A stretch of 64,000 nt of DNA from Anticarsia gemmatalis (Eukaryota; Arthropoda; Insecta; Lepidoptera; Erebidae). The position numbers were made by a program, and so were the translations under genes. The first letter of the stretch is position 1; every line of letters begins with the position of its first letter. This document shows, in pieces, positions 33,974 through 44,065 of the stretch. The notes below the pieces were generated by a model. The model saw only the letters and a program-made list of their open reading frames with translations. It ran no database searches and was not told the DNA's origin. The stretch covers positions 2,986,501 to 3,050,500 of the forward strand of contig NC_134770.1 in assembly GCF_050436995.1 (NCBI RefSeq), given 5' to 3'.

Positions 33974-34150
33974 CTCGATGCTCTACTAATATCGACTACC
34001 GACAACCGACCTGTCATCGACAAATTTTGTATGAAAATCTGATCAGCGTCTCTGACGGGTGTCATAGGAAATGTTTTGGCAGTACATTCTAAATGTCAAA
34101 ATTTCTATAGCTAGCCGGTTGTCGGTAGTCGATAGTGGTAGAGAATCGAG
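33974..34150. mobile_element. Foldback family F, short copy with 35-bp TIRs
   Basis: The left end, ctcgatgctctactaatatc followed by gactaccgacaaccg, is the inverted complement, with a few differences, of the right end at about 34115-34150. The interior carries the tcagcgtctctgacgggtgt and ggcagtacattctaaatgtc blocks of family F. It is non-coding. Confidence 0.8.
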
Positions 34151-34641
34151 GTACTAGACAATATTGCTTAACTATGATTACCATTATCATCCATATCCTC
34201 CATCTTGAAAAGAATGTTTAAGTTCCTTCTTTTTGTACCACTGAAGACGTATCATAAGTAGCAAATAATTTTACAAACGCAAATTCACCGATGAAAGTTA
34301 CATGTTTTTTCATTTGGGAGTCAAAATAACAACAAAAAGGCGTAGAGACCACGTAAACTAAACTACTATGCCGTCAATTTTCTATTATAGTAAGTAGAAA
34401 ATATCATTATACAAAGAAAAACTTCGTACAAAAGCCTTCGCAACTCGCTATAATAAGACATTATAATACGGACTCATTTTTTTCATTTTAGTTTTTCCGC
34501 TTAGTCACACACAAATGAAAGTAGGCCAATTTGGGGAAACCGTTTGTTAGTGTAGTTTCTTTTCGCGGGTTTTCTCGGGTATTTTGTTAGTTTTATTCCT
34601 TTTTTATGGACTATTTTTAGAGTTTTAAGCTTTTAGAATCT
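34151..34641. other. Anonymous sequence
   Basis: No gene or family was recognised. Confidence 0.5.
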
Positions 34642-34905
34642 TGTAGCACCACATACATACATAATATCACGCCTGTTACACCCGAAGGTGTAAGCAAAGG
34701 TATATAAAAAACGCCCACGTTTTGCTATTAACAATGTTACTACCATGAAATAGGGGCGAGCGAGATACTAAAATCTGGGCTTTTATTAAGAAATATTTGG
34801 GTAATATGAATTAGAAAAGGCCAACGGTACCCGATCTAGAAATCGAACCCGCGACCTTAGGATCAGCAGTCGAATACACTAGCGACCACGCTGTCTGTAG
34901 CACCA
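34642..34905 (-). mobile_element. SINE-D, complete with 10-bp target-site duplication
   Basis: Minus-strand tRNA-derived SINE with body 34652-34895. In element sense the head begins gacagcgtggtcgctagtgt and carries the B box gcgggttcgatttc. The tail (plus sense) is atcacgcctgttacacccga followed by a CATA simple repeat. The 10-bp sequence tgtagcacca flanks both ends (34642-34651 and 34896-34905). This is the reference copy for the SINE-D fragments at 20380, 27425, 37565 and 40750. Confidence 0.92.
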
Positions 34906-35139
34906 TTAAAATAATGTTTTAGTTACATACATTCATCTTATTTTATTTTACAGAATTGACTTTGAAAATATATAAATAATCAACAAAGTCTCTAAAATTC
35001 ACATTCTAATTTGACATCTACAATTTTGCGCGCGCAAATTGAAATACGCAAAGGAATTTCTATAATCAGCCAAAGCTTACACTCAAATAAGATATTCGTT
35101 CGGAATTATCTAATCCGAAATTTAAATAAAACTTTTTTA
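34906..35139. other. Anonymous spacer
   Basis: Nothing was recognised. Confidence 0.5.
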
Positions 35140-35239
35140 AATAATAAATTGGAATACGCGAGAGACTGAAACGAATGATAGAAAAATACCATTTGTATTG
35201 GCGAATGAATAAAAATTTAGATTAATTTTCAATGAAGCT
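35140..35239 (+). repeat. Direct repeat D, left copy
   Basis: About 100 bp ending in gaataaaaatttagattaat and ttttcaatgaagct. It is repeated at 35790-35890 on the other side of the SINE-B insertion with scattered differences and small indels. It is far longer than a SINE target-site duplication. Confidence 0.88.
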
Positions 35240-35240
35240 A

Positions 35241-35789
35241 AACAGTGACAGCTAAGTGGTTTAAGTGGGCACCTACCACGTAAGTGGTAGCAGGTTTGAA
35301 CCCGAGGCAACATATCAATTACTAGCTGACCCGCGCAACTTCGCTTGCGTGACATAAGCGTTTTTGTAACATTTTTCACTGTTACTCTGCTCCTATTGGT
35401 CGTTGCGTGATGATATATAGCCTATAGCCTTCCTCGATAAATGGGCTATCTAACACTGATATAATTTTTCAAATCAGACCAGTAGTTCCTGAGATTAGCG
35501 CGTTCAAACAAACAAACAAACAAACAATCAAACAAACAACTCTTCAGCTTTATAATATTAGTATAGATTTTTCGAAGTTATGTATGTATTAAAAATAATT
35601 ATGACTTGCTCTAACGGTGAAGGAGAACCTCGTGATGAAACTTTACATGCCTAACTTTTTTTTAATACATTTATTGAGGCCATGCAAAGTCCCCAACGCG
35701 CACTTGGCCAGCGTGGTGGACTCAAGACCTGACCTCTCCCCCTCGTTTAGGAGCCTTGCCCTGCAGTAGGACTGTAATGAGTTGAAAAA
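35241..35789 (+). mobile_element. SINE-B copy split by a Helitron-like insertion
   Basis: The tRNA-like head occupies 35241-35321 (A-box region cagctaagtggtttaagtgg; B-box region caggtttgaacccgaggc). The body and tail resume at 35568 (tttcgaagttatgtatgtat) and run to the 'cctgcagtaggactgtaatg' tail at about 35780. In uninterrupted SINE-B copies these two parts are adjacent, so the sequence between them is a clean later insertion. Confidence 0.88.
35322..35567 (-). mobile_element. Helitron-like element, subfamily A, inside a SINE-B
   Basis: On the minus strand it begins TCTATACTAATATTATAAAG, has a TTTG-type array at 35505-35537 (CAAA in plus sense) and ends GGGTCAGCTAG. The flanks are A and T. 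It sits inside the 35241-35789 SINE-B. The intact SINE-B copies serve as the empty site and show that no target duplication was made, as expected for Helitrons. Confidence 0.92.
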
Positions 35790-35890
35790 AATAAATAAAT
35801 TGGATAAAACAAGAGACTGAATCGAATGATAGAAAAATACCGCCATTTGTAGCGAATGAATAAAAATTTAAATTAATTTCCAATGAAAGC
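35790..35890 (+). repeat. Direct repeat D, right copy
   Basis: Second copy of the segment at 35140-35239, about 90 per cent similar by eye (aataccgccatttgtagcga versus aataccatttgtattggcga). The similar minus-strand frames over both copies are a consequence of this duplication. Confidence 0.88.
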
Positions 35891-36640
35891 TTGTGGGTAG
35901 AATTAAATTTGTATTTTAAATTGGTGCGGCTCGAAACAGAAACACACATCGATCATTCACTTGATTAATTGGTGTTTACGTTAAATATTTTTGTAAAATA
36001 TTACGCCATTTGCATTTACTTAATATGGAAGGACGTGGTTTCTGTTTTTTTAAATGGCAATTATTAAAATGGATTTGTTTGTGGTTTTTAATATTGGTGT
36101 ATGCTGTTTGCCATTTTGTCCAGACTGGACCGATTTTCGTAGTACCTTCTGAAACATGAAATAAGTAAGTTGTAAATTCTTAACAGGTCTATAATTTTGA
36201 AATTAGATATTTTTTTTAAGGAATGGTACTTTTAGCAGATTTTTTATACATTGACTTCTGCACACATCATCGTCTGCGTAAAAAAAAACTTCAGATTAAA
36301 AGCAGTGTATTAATTAATTAAGGTTATAAACTATTTGTATACTAATCAAATCACTATATAACATCAAAATAACTGTATGCCACATCAAAATCCGTTGAGC
36401 AGTTGTCGCATGACAAAATAACAAGCATACATACAACCTCACAAACATTCGCATCTATAATCTCTGACACATTATATGGTGAAATATTGACCTACTTATA
36501 ATCAACACAAATATAGCTACAACAACCAAACCACATACACATCAGTCAACAAACATACAAACATACAAACCGTGACACATGAAAACGAGCTAGTCATGCA
36601 AAATGATAATGTTTTGTATTCAGTTAGTAAATCAGGCTGT
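35891..36640. other. AT-rich sequence, nothing certain
   Basis: A scrap near 36370-36460 (aaaatccgttgagcagttgt) resembles the interior of lepidopteran Helitron-like elements. No gene was recognised. Confidence 0.4.
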
Positions 36641-36700
36641 ATTTGTTTCAACGAGGTTGCAGAACAAACAAACGGGATTAACGTACATTTTATGTGAACA
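36641..36700 (+). repeat. Direct repeat X, left copy
   Basis: A 60-bp sequence (atttgtttcaacgaggttgc ... ttttatgtgaaca) repeated at 37215-37274 with one substitution. It flanks the two-element Helitron array. Confidence 0.95.
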
Positions 36701-36929
36701 CTAGCCGACCCGCGCAACTTCGCTTGCGTCACATAAGAGAGAAATTTCCCCGTTTTTGTAACATTTTTCGTTGCTACTCAGCTCCTAATGGCCGTAGCGT
36801 GAAGTAATATAGCCTAAAGCCTTCCTCGATAAATGGGTTATCTAACACTAAAAAATTTTTTTAAATCGGACCCGTAGTTCCTGAGATTAGCGCGTTCAAA
36901 CAAACAAACTCTTCAGCTTTATAATATTA
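36701..36929 (-). mobile_element. Helitron-like element, subfamily A, first of a tandem pair
   Basis: The 3' end (minus sense gggtcggCTAG) abuts direct repeat X at an A. The body matches 35322-35567. Its 5' end is cut short at ataatatta, where the next element begins, so the terminal TCTATAC is missing. Confidence 0.88.
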
Positions 36930-37197
36930 CTAGCTGACCTGCGCAACTTCGCTTGCGTCACATAAGAGAATCATAATTTTCCCCGTTTTTGTAACATTTT
37001 TCACTGGTACTCTGCTCCTATTAGCCGTAGCGTGATGATATATAGCCTATAGCCTTCCTCGATAAATGGGCTATCTAACACTGAAATATTTTTTCGAATC
37101 GGACCAGTAGTTCCCGAGATTAGCGTGTTCAAACAAACAAACAAACAAACAAACAAACAAACTAACAAACTCTTCAGCTTTATAATATTAGTATAGA
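36930..37197 (-). mobile_element. Helitron-like element, subfamily A, second of a tandem pair
   Basis: A complete minus-strand copy from CTAG at 36930 to the 5' TCTATAC end at 37197, with a long CAAA array at about 37130-37162. It is followed at 37198-37214 by further partial copies of the 5' terminal TCTATACTAAT motif before direct repeat X resumes. Confidence 0.9.
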
Positions 37198-37214
37198 TTA
37201 GTATATTAGTATAG

Positions 37215-37274
37215 ATTTGTTTCAACGAGGTTGCAGAACAAACAAACGGGATTAACGTATATTTTATGTGAACA
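37215..37274 (+). repeat. Direct repeat X, right copy
   Basis: 60 bp identical to 36641-36700 except for one C/T difference. It is followed by the presumed original flank ttgtggac. Confidence 0.95.
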
Positions 37275-37344
37275 TTGTGGACAGACGAGATATGACGTTT
37301 TCAACTGTTTAAATTATTGAAAGCTTTGTTTTGGATTCCGGTTA

Positions 37345-37495
37345 TTGTGATTGTTTGATGCAGTGGTTAAAGTGGTCACCTCGCCGCAATAACCGTAACG
37401 GCGCGTTTGGTTCGAGTCCCACCCGAGACAAATATTTGTGTGATGAGCACGAGTATCTGTTCTGAGCCTGGTTGTTAATTTATATACATAAGGAA
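37345..37495 (+). mobile_element. SINE-E copy
   Basis: tRNA-like head with A-box gatgcagtggttaaagtgg and B box ttggttcgagtcccacc, then acaaatatttgtgtgatgag and cgagtatctgttctgagcct. I recognise the latter as a common lepidopteran SINE body. The 3' end is short and AT-rich. Only one copy is in the window. Confidence 0.8.
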
Positions 37496-37564
37496 TCAAA
37501 TGGCCGTGTGCAAGTAAAAATGTCTGATCTGTGTAGAGGAATTTTTATTTTTCTATTTATACTA

Positions 37565-37705
37565 ATCATGAAGATGTTGGTAGAGGTGTATGAAATAAAC
37601 TCCTATTGACGTATACCACGCACGTTACGAAACTCCGAGCCCAATTTTCGAATGTAAATTAAACCCAGGGTTTGAACTCAAGACCTCGTGATCAGCAGGT
37701 ACACT
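37565..37705 (-). repeat. SINE-D, decayed copy
   Basis: The string ggtagaggtgtatgaaataa, a decayed middle, then gggtttgaactcaagacctc and gtgatcagcaggtacac (plus sense) follow the SINE-D order from tail to head. Confidence 0.7.
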
Positions 37706-39167
37706 ACCGAAGTCAAAGAAATTATGCAATATAGAGTACAAAAAGGGAATGTTAAAATAATGTTTTTTTGTCTTGTGGTTAGTAATTAAGTGTCCAGCCG
37801 GAAGGCAATATGTCTCAAGGATCATAAAAAAAAATTACTACTACAAACCAAATCACAACATTTTAAATCAGGGGAATGGGCAATATCGTTGTTCAATATT
37901 TTTGACACTATATCTTCTTATTAAGCTACCCGATACAAAATCCACTGCCTAATATAATCCAAGAAAGTTCATCAGAAACTTCAAAATCCAAGTCCTAATT
38001 TTCGTAATTTTTCTTCAGCAGACAACAAAAAACCTGCCAGTTTTTTAAAGGAGATCTTGTCTAGTAAAACATAAACAGTTTACTAAGAGTTGGGCGAGAA
38101 AACTTGTTTTTGTGACCCTGACCTTGCGAGGGACCTACAGGATGTTTTGTTAATCAAATTTGGATTCTTTTTATACAGGGCGACAGTTTTCTGGGTGAAA
38201 GTTTGCAGAAAAAAGGGGACTTTCGTTATAGTGTGCGACAAGTTTATACGGAGACGTTTTCAAATTATTTTCTTGTTTACATTTCGTATAATTTTATTGG
38301 TGTTATTTATGGAAATTATTTTGGAAATTACGCTGAAATATATTTAAGCGTTTTTGTCTTATTGGGGTGGAAGGAAATAGTTTCTGGACGACTAACACTA
38401 GTCTTCTGATAAGATGACAAGCGACTGACCTGATTTTTACATCAATATTTGTAATCAAAATAGTTCCACGTCTCACTATAACAGAGTCTTAACAGCGATA
38501 ATAGCAATTTAACAAATACTTACCAAGTTTTGTTTAATACAAGATGCTGTCCTAACTTTCGAAGCCCCAACTCCTTGTTCAAATAGATCAATATACACAA
38601 GTATATGTATGTATACGCTCGGATTTATAATATTAAGATAAAACTAAACTGTTATTTTGATAACGCCATCGTATATTCCTTTCAACATTTACCAAAAATA
38701 AAATATGAGATAACTAAAAACTATCTACGAAAAAAACTAAGACTATCTTTTCTAAACGCCTACTACCCTTCTCACAATAACCTGACAAGTTTTATTCACA
38801 AAAAACTTTTATATATAAACATATATTATTTATGTACCACACTTATGTATTCAGACGTTCACGTGTAAAGTTTCTAACAACCGTATATAAAGAAGTTTGA
38901 AACAAAAAACATTAGTTTTTGACTTATAGTACGTATATTTATATTAAAACTTTCTTTGGTATTCATTATGACAACGCAGAACATATATGTATTCATTCAA
39001 ACTTATATTTAGCATCAGGACTGTTAGAACACTAGTTTCCTCTCGTGGTGAGAGAGACCTGCGATTTTCTACATGATCTACACCGTGAATATACGTTATA
39101 TACGGTAACAATAGGTGGAATAAAACATATCAAAAAGTGTTGTAGATGGAATCTCATTTATGAAATA
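37706..39167. other. AT-rich sequence, nothing recognised
   Basis: Frames at 38090-38409 and 38605-38868 are hydrophobic or Lys/Tyr-rich and overlap in different phases, with no domain I recognise. Confidence 0.45.
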
Positions 39168-39330
39168 CAGTCGGTACTTTGCTGCCACCTCTACTGTACC
39201 TCGATTCTCTACCACTATCGACTTTCGACAACTGGCTAAGTATCGAGCAATTTGATATGAAAATCCGATCAGCGCCTCTAGCGGGCGCCGTAGGAACTAT
39301 TTTGAATGTCATATTCCTTAGTACCGACTG
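39168..39330. repeat. Foldback family F, one arm bounded by 10-bp inverted ends
   Basis: cagtcggtac at 39168-39177 and gtaccgactg at 39321-39330 are inverted. Between them are ctcgattctctaccactatc and cgcctctagcgggcgccgta, family F blocks. Confidence 0.7.
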
Positions 39331-40309
39331 GTGAGAATCCACGGTAAGTCGACCAAGTGCGTGTTGAGTATTAGTAGTTACTTCACAATGGGATACAGTA
39401 TTTTGACATGACCAGTGCAAAGCCTAGTGTTGAACCGGCGACTTTACATGCTTTCCGATATGCAAATCTCATGGAGAACTGCGATTTTAATAACCATATC
39501 CTGAACAATCTATTTTTGCAAAAGAACTCAAGTGTCCTTCAATCCGTGGAAGAAATTGTCTTAAATAGATTCGAACCCGTTTCTTAGCGGTCATTCACTG
39601 CTTCAGTTTCTCTTACATCCAATACCGGAGCATTAATACACGAACACCCGAGGGTCATCTCACCACCGATCTATCAAGACCGCTAAGCCGCTTAAGCCTG
39701 TGTACATTAGTGTACATATTGTGGCGTCTATCTAAGTGTAATCTGTTTGTTCCGGTCAGTAAGTAAATGTTACATAGAGGTGGAGCAGGAACTTGGGCCG
39801 AAGTAATTTGTGTCGAACCAAGGTAAGGTGTAGTGATACGATGTCATTTATGTACTGGTCATTGGTAATGGCTACTATCATTGCGTGTAGGGGCGTGAGT
39901 TCCATTTTCAGTAGATTTGATGTATTCTTGATTCATGTTCTTTTCTCTTTCTAGTTTTAAGTCAGCCCTGAAAATTCTAGTTTTTAAGCTTATTAATTTT
40001 ACAATATACTTAATACTTATCTATAAAAGGTAAAGTACCTAGAGCACCTGTTCGAATAGCAACTAGCCTAGTCCACGAAGAGAATCTGTCAAATATAGGT
40101 GAGTGTAAGGCCAGGTGCTATTCAAATGCTAAATATTCTAGATGGGCTACCTCTAGGTATGCACATTTTAAATAATATTTTATGTTTTTAAACAACCTTG
40201 CTCTGACGTGTCCTAATACGCGTTTTGATAGCGTCGTCTCTCGTCTCGTCTCTTTAAAAGTGAATGTGGAGTGGAGTGAAGTGTAAGACAAGAATCAAGT
40301 TGAAGTCGA
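39331..40309. other. Mostly anonymous, with repeat scraps
   Basis: A short patch at 39418-39470 (tgaaccggcgactttacatg) may be a repeat P or SINE-C scrap. Nothing else was recognised. Confidence 0.35.
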
Positions 40310-40515
40310 CTTCCAGCGTCACCGGATGCAACTGAATACCAATATTTTTAATGGAGCGACTACCTTTCAAAACACGGAGGAACTCGGTATGTATAATATG
40401 GCCACCCATCCTTTGACTGACCTCGGCAAATGTACGTTAAACTTCGATCAATACACGCGGCTGTGGTTACTTTGCCATAAGCTGTCTACGAATAATAGCA
40501 GTGGCATAAAAAAAA
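40310..40515 (+). repeat. Dispersed repeat P, internally deleted copy
   Basis: Blocks tcaccggatgcaactgaata, ggagcgactacc, then aaaacacggaggaactcggt, tggccacccatcctttgact and ccataagctgtctacgaata follow the repeat P order, with the middle missing. The 77-codon frame at 40326 is a read-through of it. Confidence 0.65.
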
Positions 40516-40749
40516 TCACAAATTTTCCAAGGAACTATTTAACAATATTATTCTGCTGACATTCAACAGGTTCGCGTTCACAACATGTAGTTCATATTTC
40601 TATAATCTTAGTAGTTCATCTTAAGCTCATTTTGATCTATACTCTTACTTTAGGCATTATGGGCTCTTCAACAAGTAGTAGTATTTTATTAGATTATTAT
40701 ATTTTTACTAGCAAAAGTAAAGCTTCTAGTCCTTGTTTCTACTGTTAAA

Positions 40750-40955
40750 TTAACATACAAACAAAGTGTAAATAGAGGTGTATGAAATTCACCCATGTTT
40801 TGCAATTAATTATGTTAGACCCAGGTTATGGTAGGTGAGTTTATTGCCATTTACCGGGCACGTTCCTAAACTCAAGGCCACTATAGATACACGATACGTT
40901 GAAAAATACCAGTAGCACTTTGCCCAACCCCGAAATCGAACTCGAGACCTCATGA
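40750..40955 (-). repeat. SINE-D, decayed copy
   Basis: Tail block gtgtaaatagaggtgtatga, middle ttaccgggcacgttcc, head region aatcgaactcgagacctcat and gatcagga, in the plus-strand order of 34652-34895. Confidence 0.75.
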
Positions 40956-40992
40956 TCAGGATGGGGATGAAGTCGCGGACAGAAGCTAGAAT
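40956..40992 (+). repeat. Helitron-like 3' end scrap
   Basis: gatgaagtcgcggacagaag followed by CTAG resembles the 3' terminus of subfamily B. Only the end is left. Confidence 0.5.
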
Positions 40993-42450
40993 ACAATATA
41001 TTCTTGCGATCTGTCGCCCAAATAATGCTAAAAATAAATGAAATAGAAAAGATAATTATCTATACACAATACCTCGTCCATCTTATTTTCAATTACAAAG
41101 GCAAAAACCAAAGAGTAAAACAATTAACTCAGAGACACTCGATCTATGTATCTCTGCATCCCTTTGGAGATTGATCCCTCTTTGAGAACGGCATCCATTT
41201 CTCAACGATTAATTACTGTCCTCACAAATTTATATAAAAAAGGACTTTATGGAATTTTATTTACTTTGAGTTGGGAAAATGCTGATTTTGTAATAATTTG
41301 ATCTGGCTTTTTTCTTTTAGTCGTAAATGGAGATTTAAGTTAACTACAAATTATATCCGACAAAAATAGTTCTGCTGAAATTCAGACGCCGATCGCCCAT
41401 ATAATTTTCCTTATCGTTACAAAAATTGATGGTACCCATAATTGATGGCATGTATGAATGAACAAAGATAATAAGAACCAAGATAACATAAGAAAAAAGA
41501 TATTACTAGTAATACTTAATTGTTTTGGTTAAAAATCTTAAAGACTATTTCTTGAAAAATCACAGAAATAATTCTGAGTCGGTCCTAAAATCTCAAGAAG
41601 TATCTAAAACAAAGTCATAAACACAATTTCTCAAAGCCATACAACTGCAAACACATTCTGAAAAAACGTCAAAAGTATGAACTAAATCTGTGCCCAAAAA
41701 TATAACTTTGATTGCGCAATGAGTCATCGCCCTCAATACAACTCCCGAAAGCATTCCTTGAATCTCACACTTTGTAGTTTTCAAGATATCCTTACTCTTG
41801 CCATCTCTTTCACACTCATACAAATCGCACAAGCGAGAGGGAGACGGAAAAATCTGTATCCTAGTGTTGTTCGTCGGTCCGCATTTGTAATTCGATATCC
41901 GTGTGCGGGTAACGGGTGACGGATTATAGTGATGTTCCTATATCGATTATCGATAGTCGATGGATTAATTAGTCCCGTATGTGGTCTTCGTGACTTGGGT
42001 TGCTACTGTGCAGATTAACTTCAGTATGCAATTGGTTTCCGTAGTTGAATTTAGCATCAGAATTTGGTTTGTATTGTTGTTTTGGGCTTAATAGAATTGC
42101 GGATTTATAGGCTACCGTTTGTTTATTTTAATTCTATTCAATAACCCTTCTATTCAATTTCAGTTCAAAAAGTACTATAATATGTTTTCTCTTTTTCATT
42201 TCGCTAAGGAGTGAAAGAAACAAAACTCTTTATAAGCCTTTCATAACTTCATATATTTTTATGAATAAGAGGGTAAGTCTAAATTGTGTGCTATAAAGGA
42301 AGCCGATTTTCATAAATGCAACTATCAAAGAGCCTAGTTAAGTGAAAATTTGCTGCAATAAAAATAGCATTTAAGAATCTGATTATGATTTGTTGCAAGC
42401 AAAACCCCGTTAAGAGCTTTTATAAAAATAAAACAATAAATATCAATTTA
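40993..42450. other. AT-rich sequence, nothing recognised
   Basis: The patch at 41720-41960 has higher GC and a tatcgattatcgatag motif at 41941-41956 (DRE-like), but no gene structure follows. Confidence 0.4.
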
Positions 42451-42868
42451 CTAGCTGACCCGCGCAACTTCGCTTGCGTCATATAAGAGAGAATGGGTCA
42501 GAATTTTCCATATTTTTGTAAGACTTTTTACTGTTACCTACTCTGCTCCTATTGGTCGTAGCGTGATGATATAAAATATGCTTTTTTTCACGAAAAATAT
42601 TCTCAAAATTATTTATATCTCTTAATATAACGAAGTCGCGCTAAGGCATATCCGCCATTAAAACAGTTGCCATGGCAACGGAATTTTGTTAATTCAATGT
42701 CATTATAATATTTATTTTTCGCGACTTCGTTGAATTTTCTGAATTTTCCCGGGAAATGCGTCATTTTTCCGCGGTAAAAAGTAGCCTATGTCCTTTCTCG
42801 GGTATCAAAATATCTCCATACCAAATTTCATGGAAATTGGTTCAGTAGTTTAGACGTGATTGAGTAGC

Positions 42869-42927
<59 letters not shown>

Positions 42928-42958
42928 GTTACTTTCGCATTTATAATATTAGTATGGA
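42451..42958 (-). mobile_element. Chimeric Helitron-like element (subfamily B 5' end, subfamily A 3' end)
   Basis: In minus sense it starts TCCATACTAATATTATAAAT (subfamily B), continues through a long CTGT array and the subfamily B body (ccgcggaaaaatgacgcatt, then a block ending aacgaagtcgcg), and ends with the subfamily A 3' end gggtcagCTAG at 42451. The flanks are A and T. The B-type 3' end inside lacks its CTAG, as if replication read through it into an A-type terminus. The middle (42629-42731) is bounded by a 12-bp inverted pair, aacgaagtcgcg/cgcgacttcgtt, and contains the 14-bp palindrome gttgccatggcaac. Confidence 0.82.
42868..42927 (+). repeat. (CAGA)n tetranucleotide microsatellite, about 15 units
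   Basis: An uninterrupted CAGA array. It is an expanded version of the short CTGT array in the subfamily B element at 9529. Confidence 0.95.
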
Positions 42959-43497
42959 TTTACTGTTACAGTTAAAACAGGAAAAAGTCTTATTTGATAT
43001 CATTCATCGTCAATTTTAACTTCTTTGTTAAATTTTTCTGTATTTCAACTATTGTGCATTCAACTGTAGATACTGAAGAGTGCCCAATTTATTTTCAGAT
43101 CTGAATAACGCAGTTTCAGAATACAAATAATATTTTTGTATGAAATCAAAAATTTCATACATTATATTCCCAATTGTATTGGTCTCAGTTCCTCTGTAAT
43201 TTACTTTTAAGTCAAACGAGTGAAGAATAATAGAACTTCGTTTTTATAGCATACATTAATGAATGAGTGAACAAATAAAATTCTCGAGTGATATTTTTCT
43301 GAGTTTTTACTTTTATTTTCTGAATTTATCAGGTCAGAAAATTGAAAGATGGTAGAGGAAATGAAACTAGGTTAATTGTTGGATGGGTATTTAAATAAGC
43401 CTACCGCAAATTTAAAAGGGCTACTTTTAAATAAATTATAACGGCACTAAATCAGTTCGTATCTGCCTTTTATAGGTGAATACAGTTTTATTATTAT
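42959..43497. other. Anonymous sequence
   Basis: No gene or family was recognised. Confidence 0.5.
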
Positions 43498-43655
43498 TTG
43501 AATAGAGGCCACGACTTCGTACGCGTGAATTTTTTAATAAATGGACTACTCAACACAATTATATGTTTTCAAAGCCAACCAGTAGTTTCTGAGATAAGCG
43601 CGTTCAAACAAACAAACAAGAAACTCTTCAACATTCAATTATTATGCATAGAGTC
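43498..43655 (-). repeat. Decayed Helitron-like element, subfamily A
   Basis: ccacgacttcgtacgcgtga, aataaatggactactcaaca and agtagtttctgagataagcg, then a CAAA array, follow the minus-strand order of subfamily A with heavy divergence. Confidence 0.65.
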
Positions 43656-43984
43656 TCATATAGGAATAAAAATCTAGAACAAACCATATCAACTATTAAG
43701 TTCACAAACTAGAATGTTGACACAAAGTATTATACAAAAGATTTTTGTAAAATCTCGTCCAAACGAGATAAATGAGAATCTAAAGTTTGTAACTTTAGAA
43801 CTTTCACGTTACATGAGTTCAATTTACATGCACAGAACTTATTATTACCTAATGTACAAGTTTGATATTGTTGAAAAAAATACTTTTATTTATTTTATGG
43901 TATGGTTAGTAGTCAACCTAGAATCAAAGTTTCTCGAGCTGCCTGAGAGGTCTTTGACATAGATTATAAATTATCAACTGCTTT

Positions 43985-44065
43985 AATTGGTAATAGCTGG
44001 GACCGACTTTAAACGTGCCCTCCGGAGCACGGAGACACTCGGTTCAAATATCATAAAAAAATCTA
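43985..44065 (+). repeat. Dispersed repeat P fragment
   Basis: gctgggaccgactttaaacg, tgccctccggagcacggaga and cactcggttcaaatatcat match repeat P. Confidence 0.7.

Noticed and set aside
38090..38409. Two overlapping hydrophobic frames suggesting a membrane protein
   Set aside because: Hydrophobicity follows from T-rich sequence. The frames overlap in different phases and no conserved motif is visible.
41941..41956. DRE-like tatcgattatcgatag as a promoter
   Set aside because: TATCGATA occurs about five times in the window, near the expected number for this composition, and no gene follows.
42868..42927. CAGA repeat array as a possible CRISPR-like or coding repeat
   Set aside because: It is an uninterrupted tetranucleotide microsatellite inside a Helitron-like element, with no spacers.
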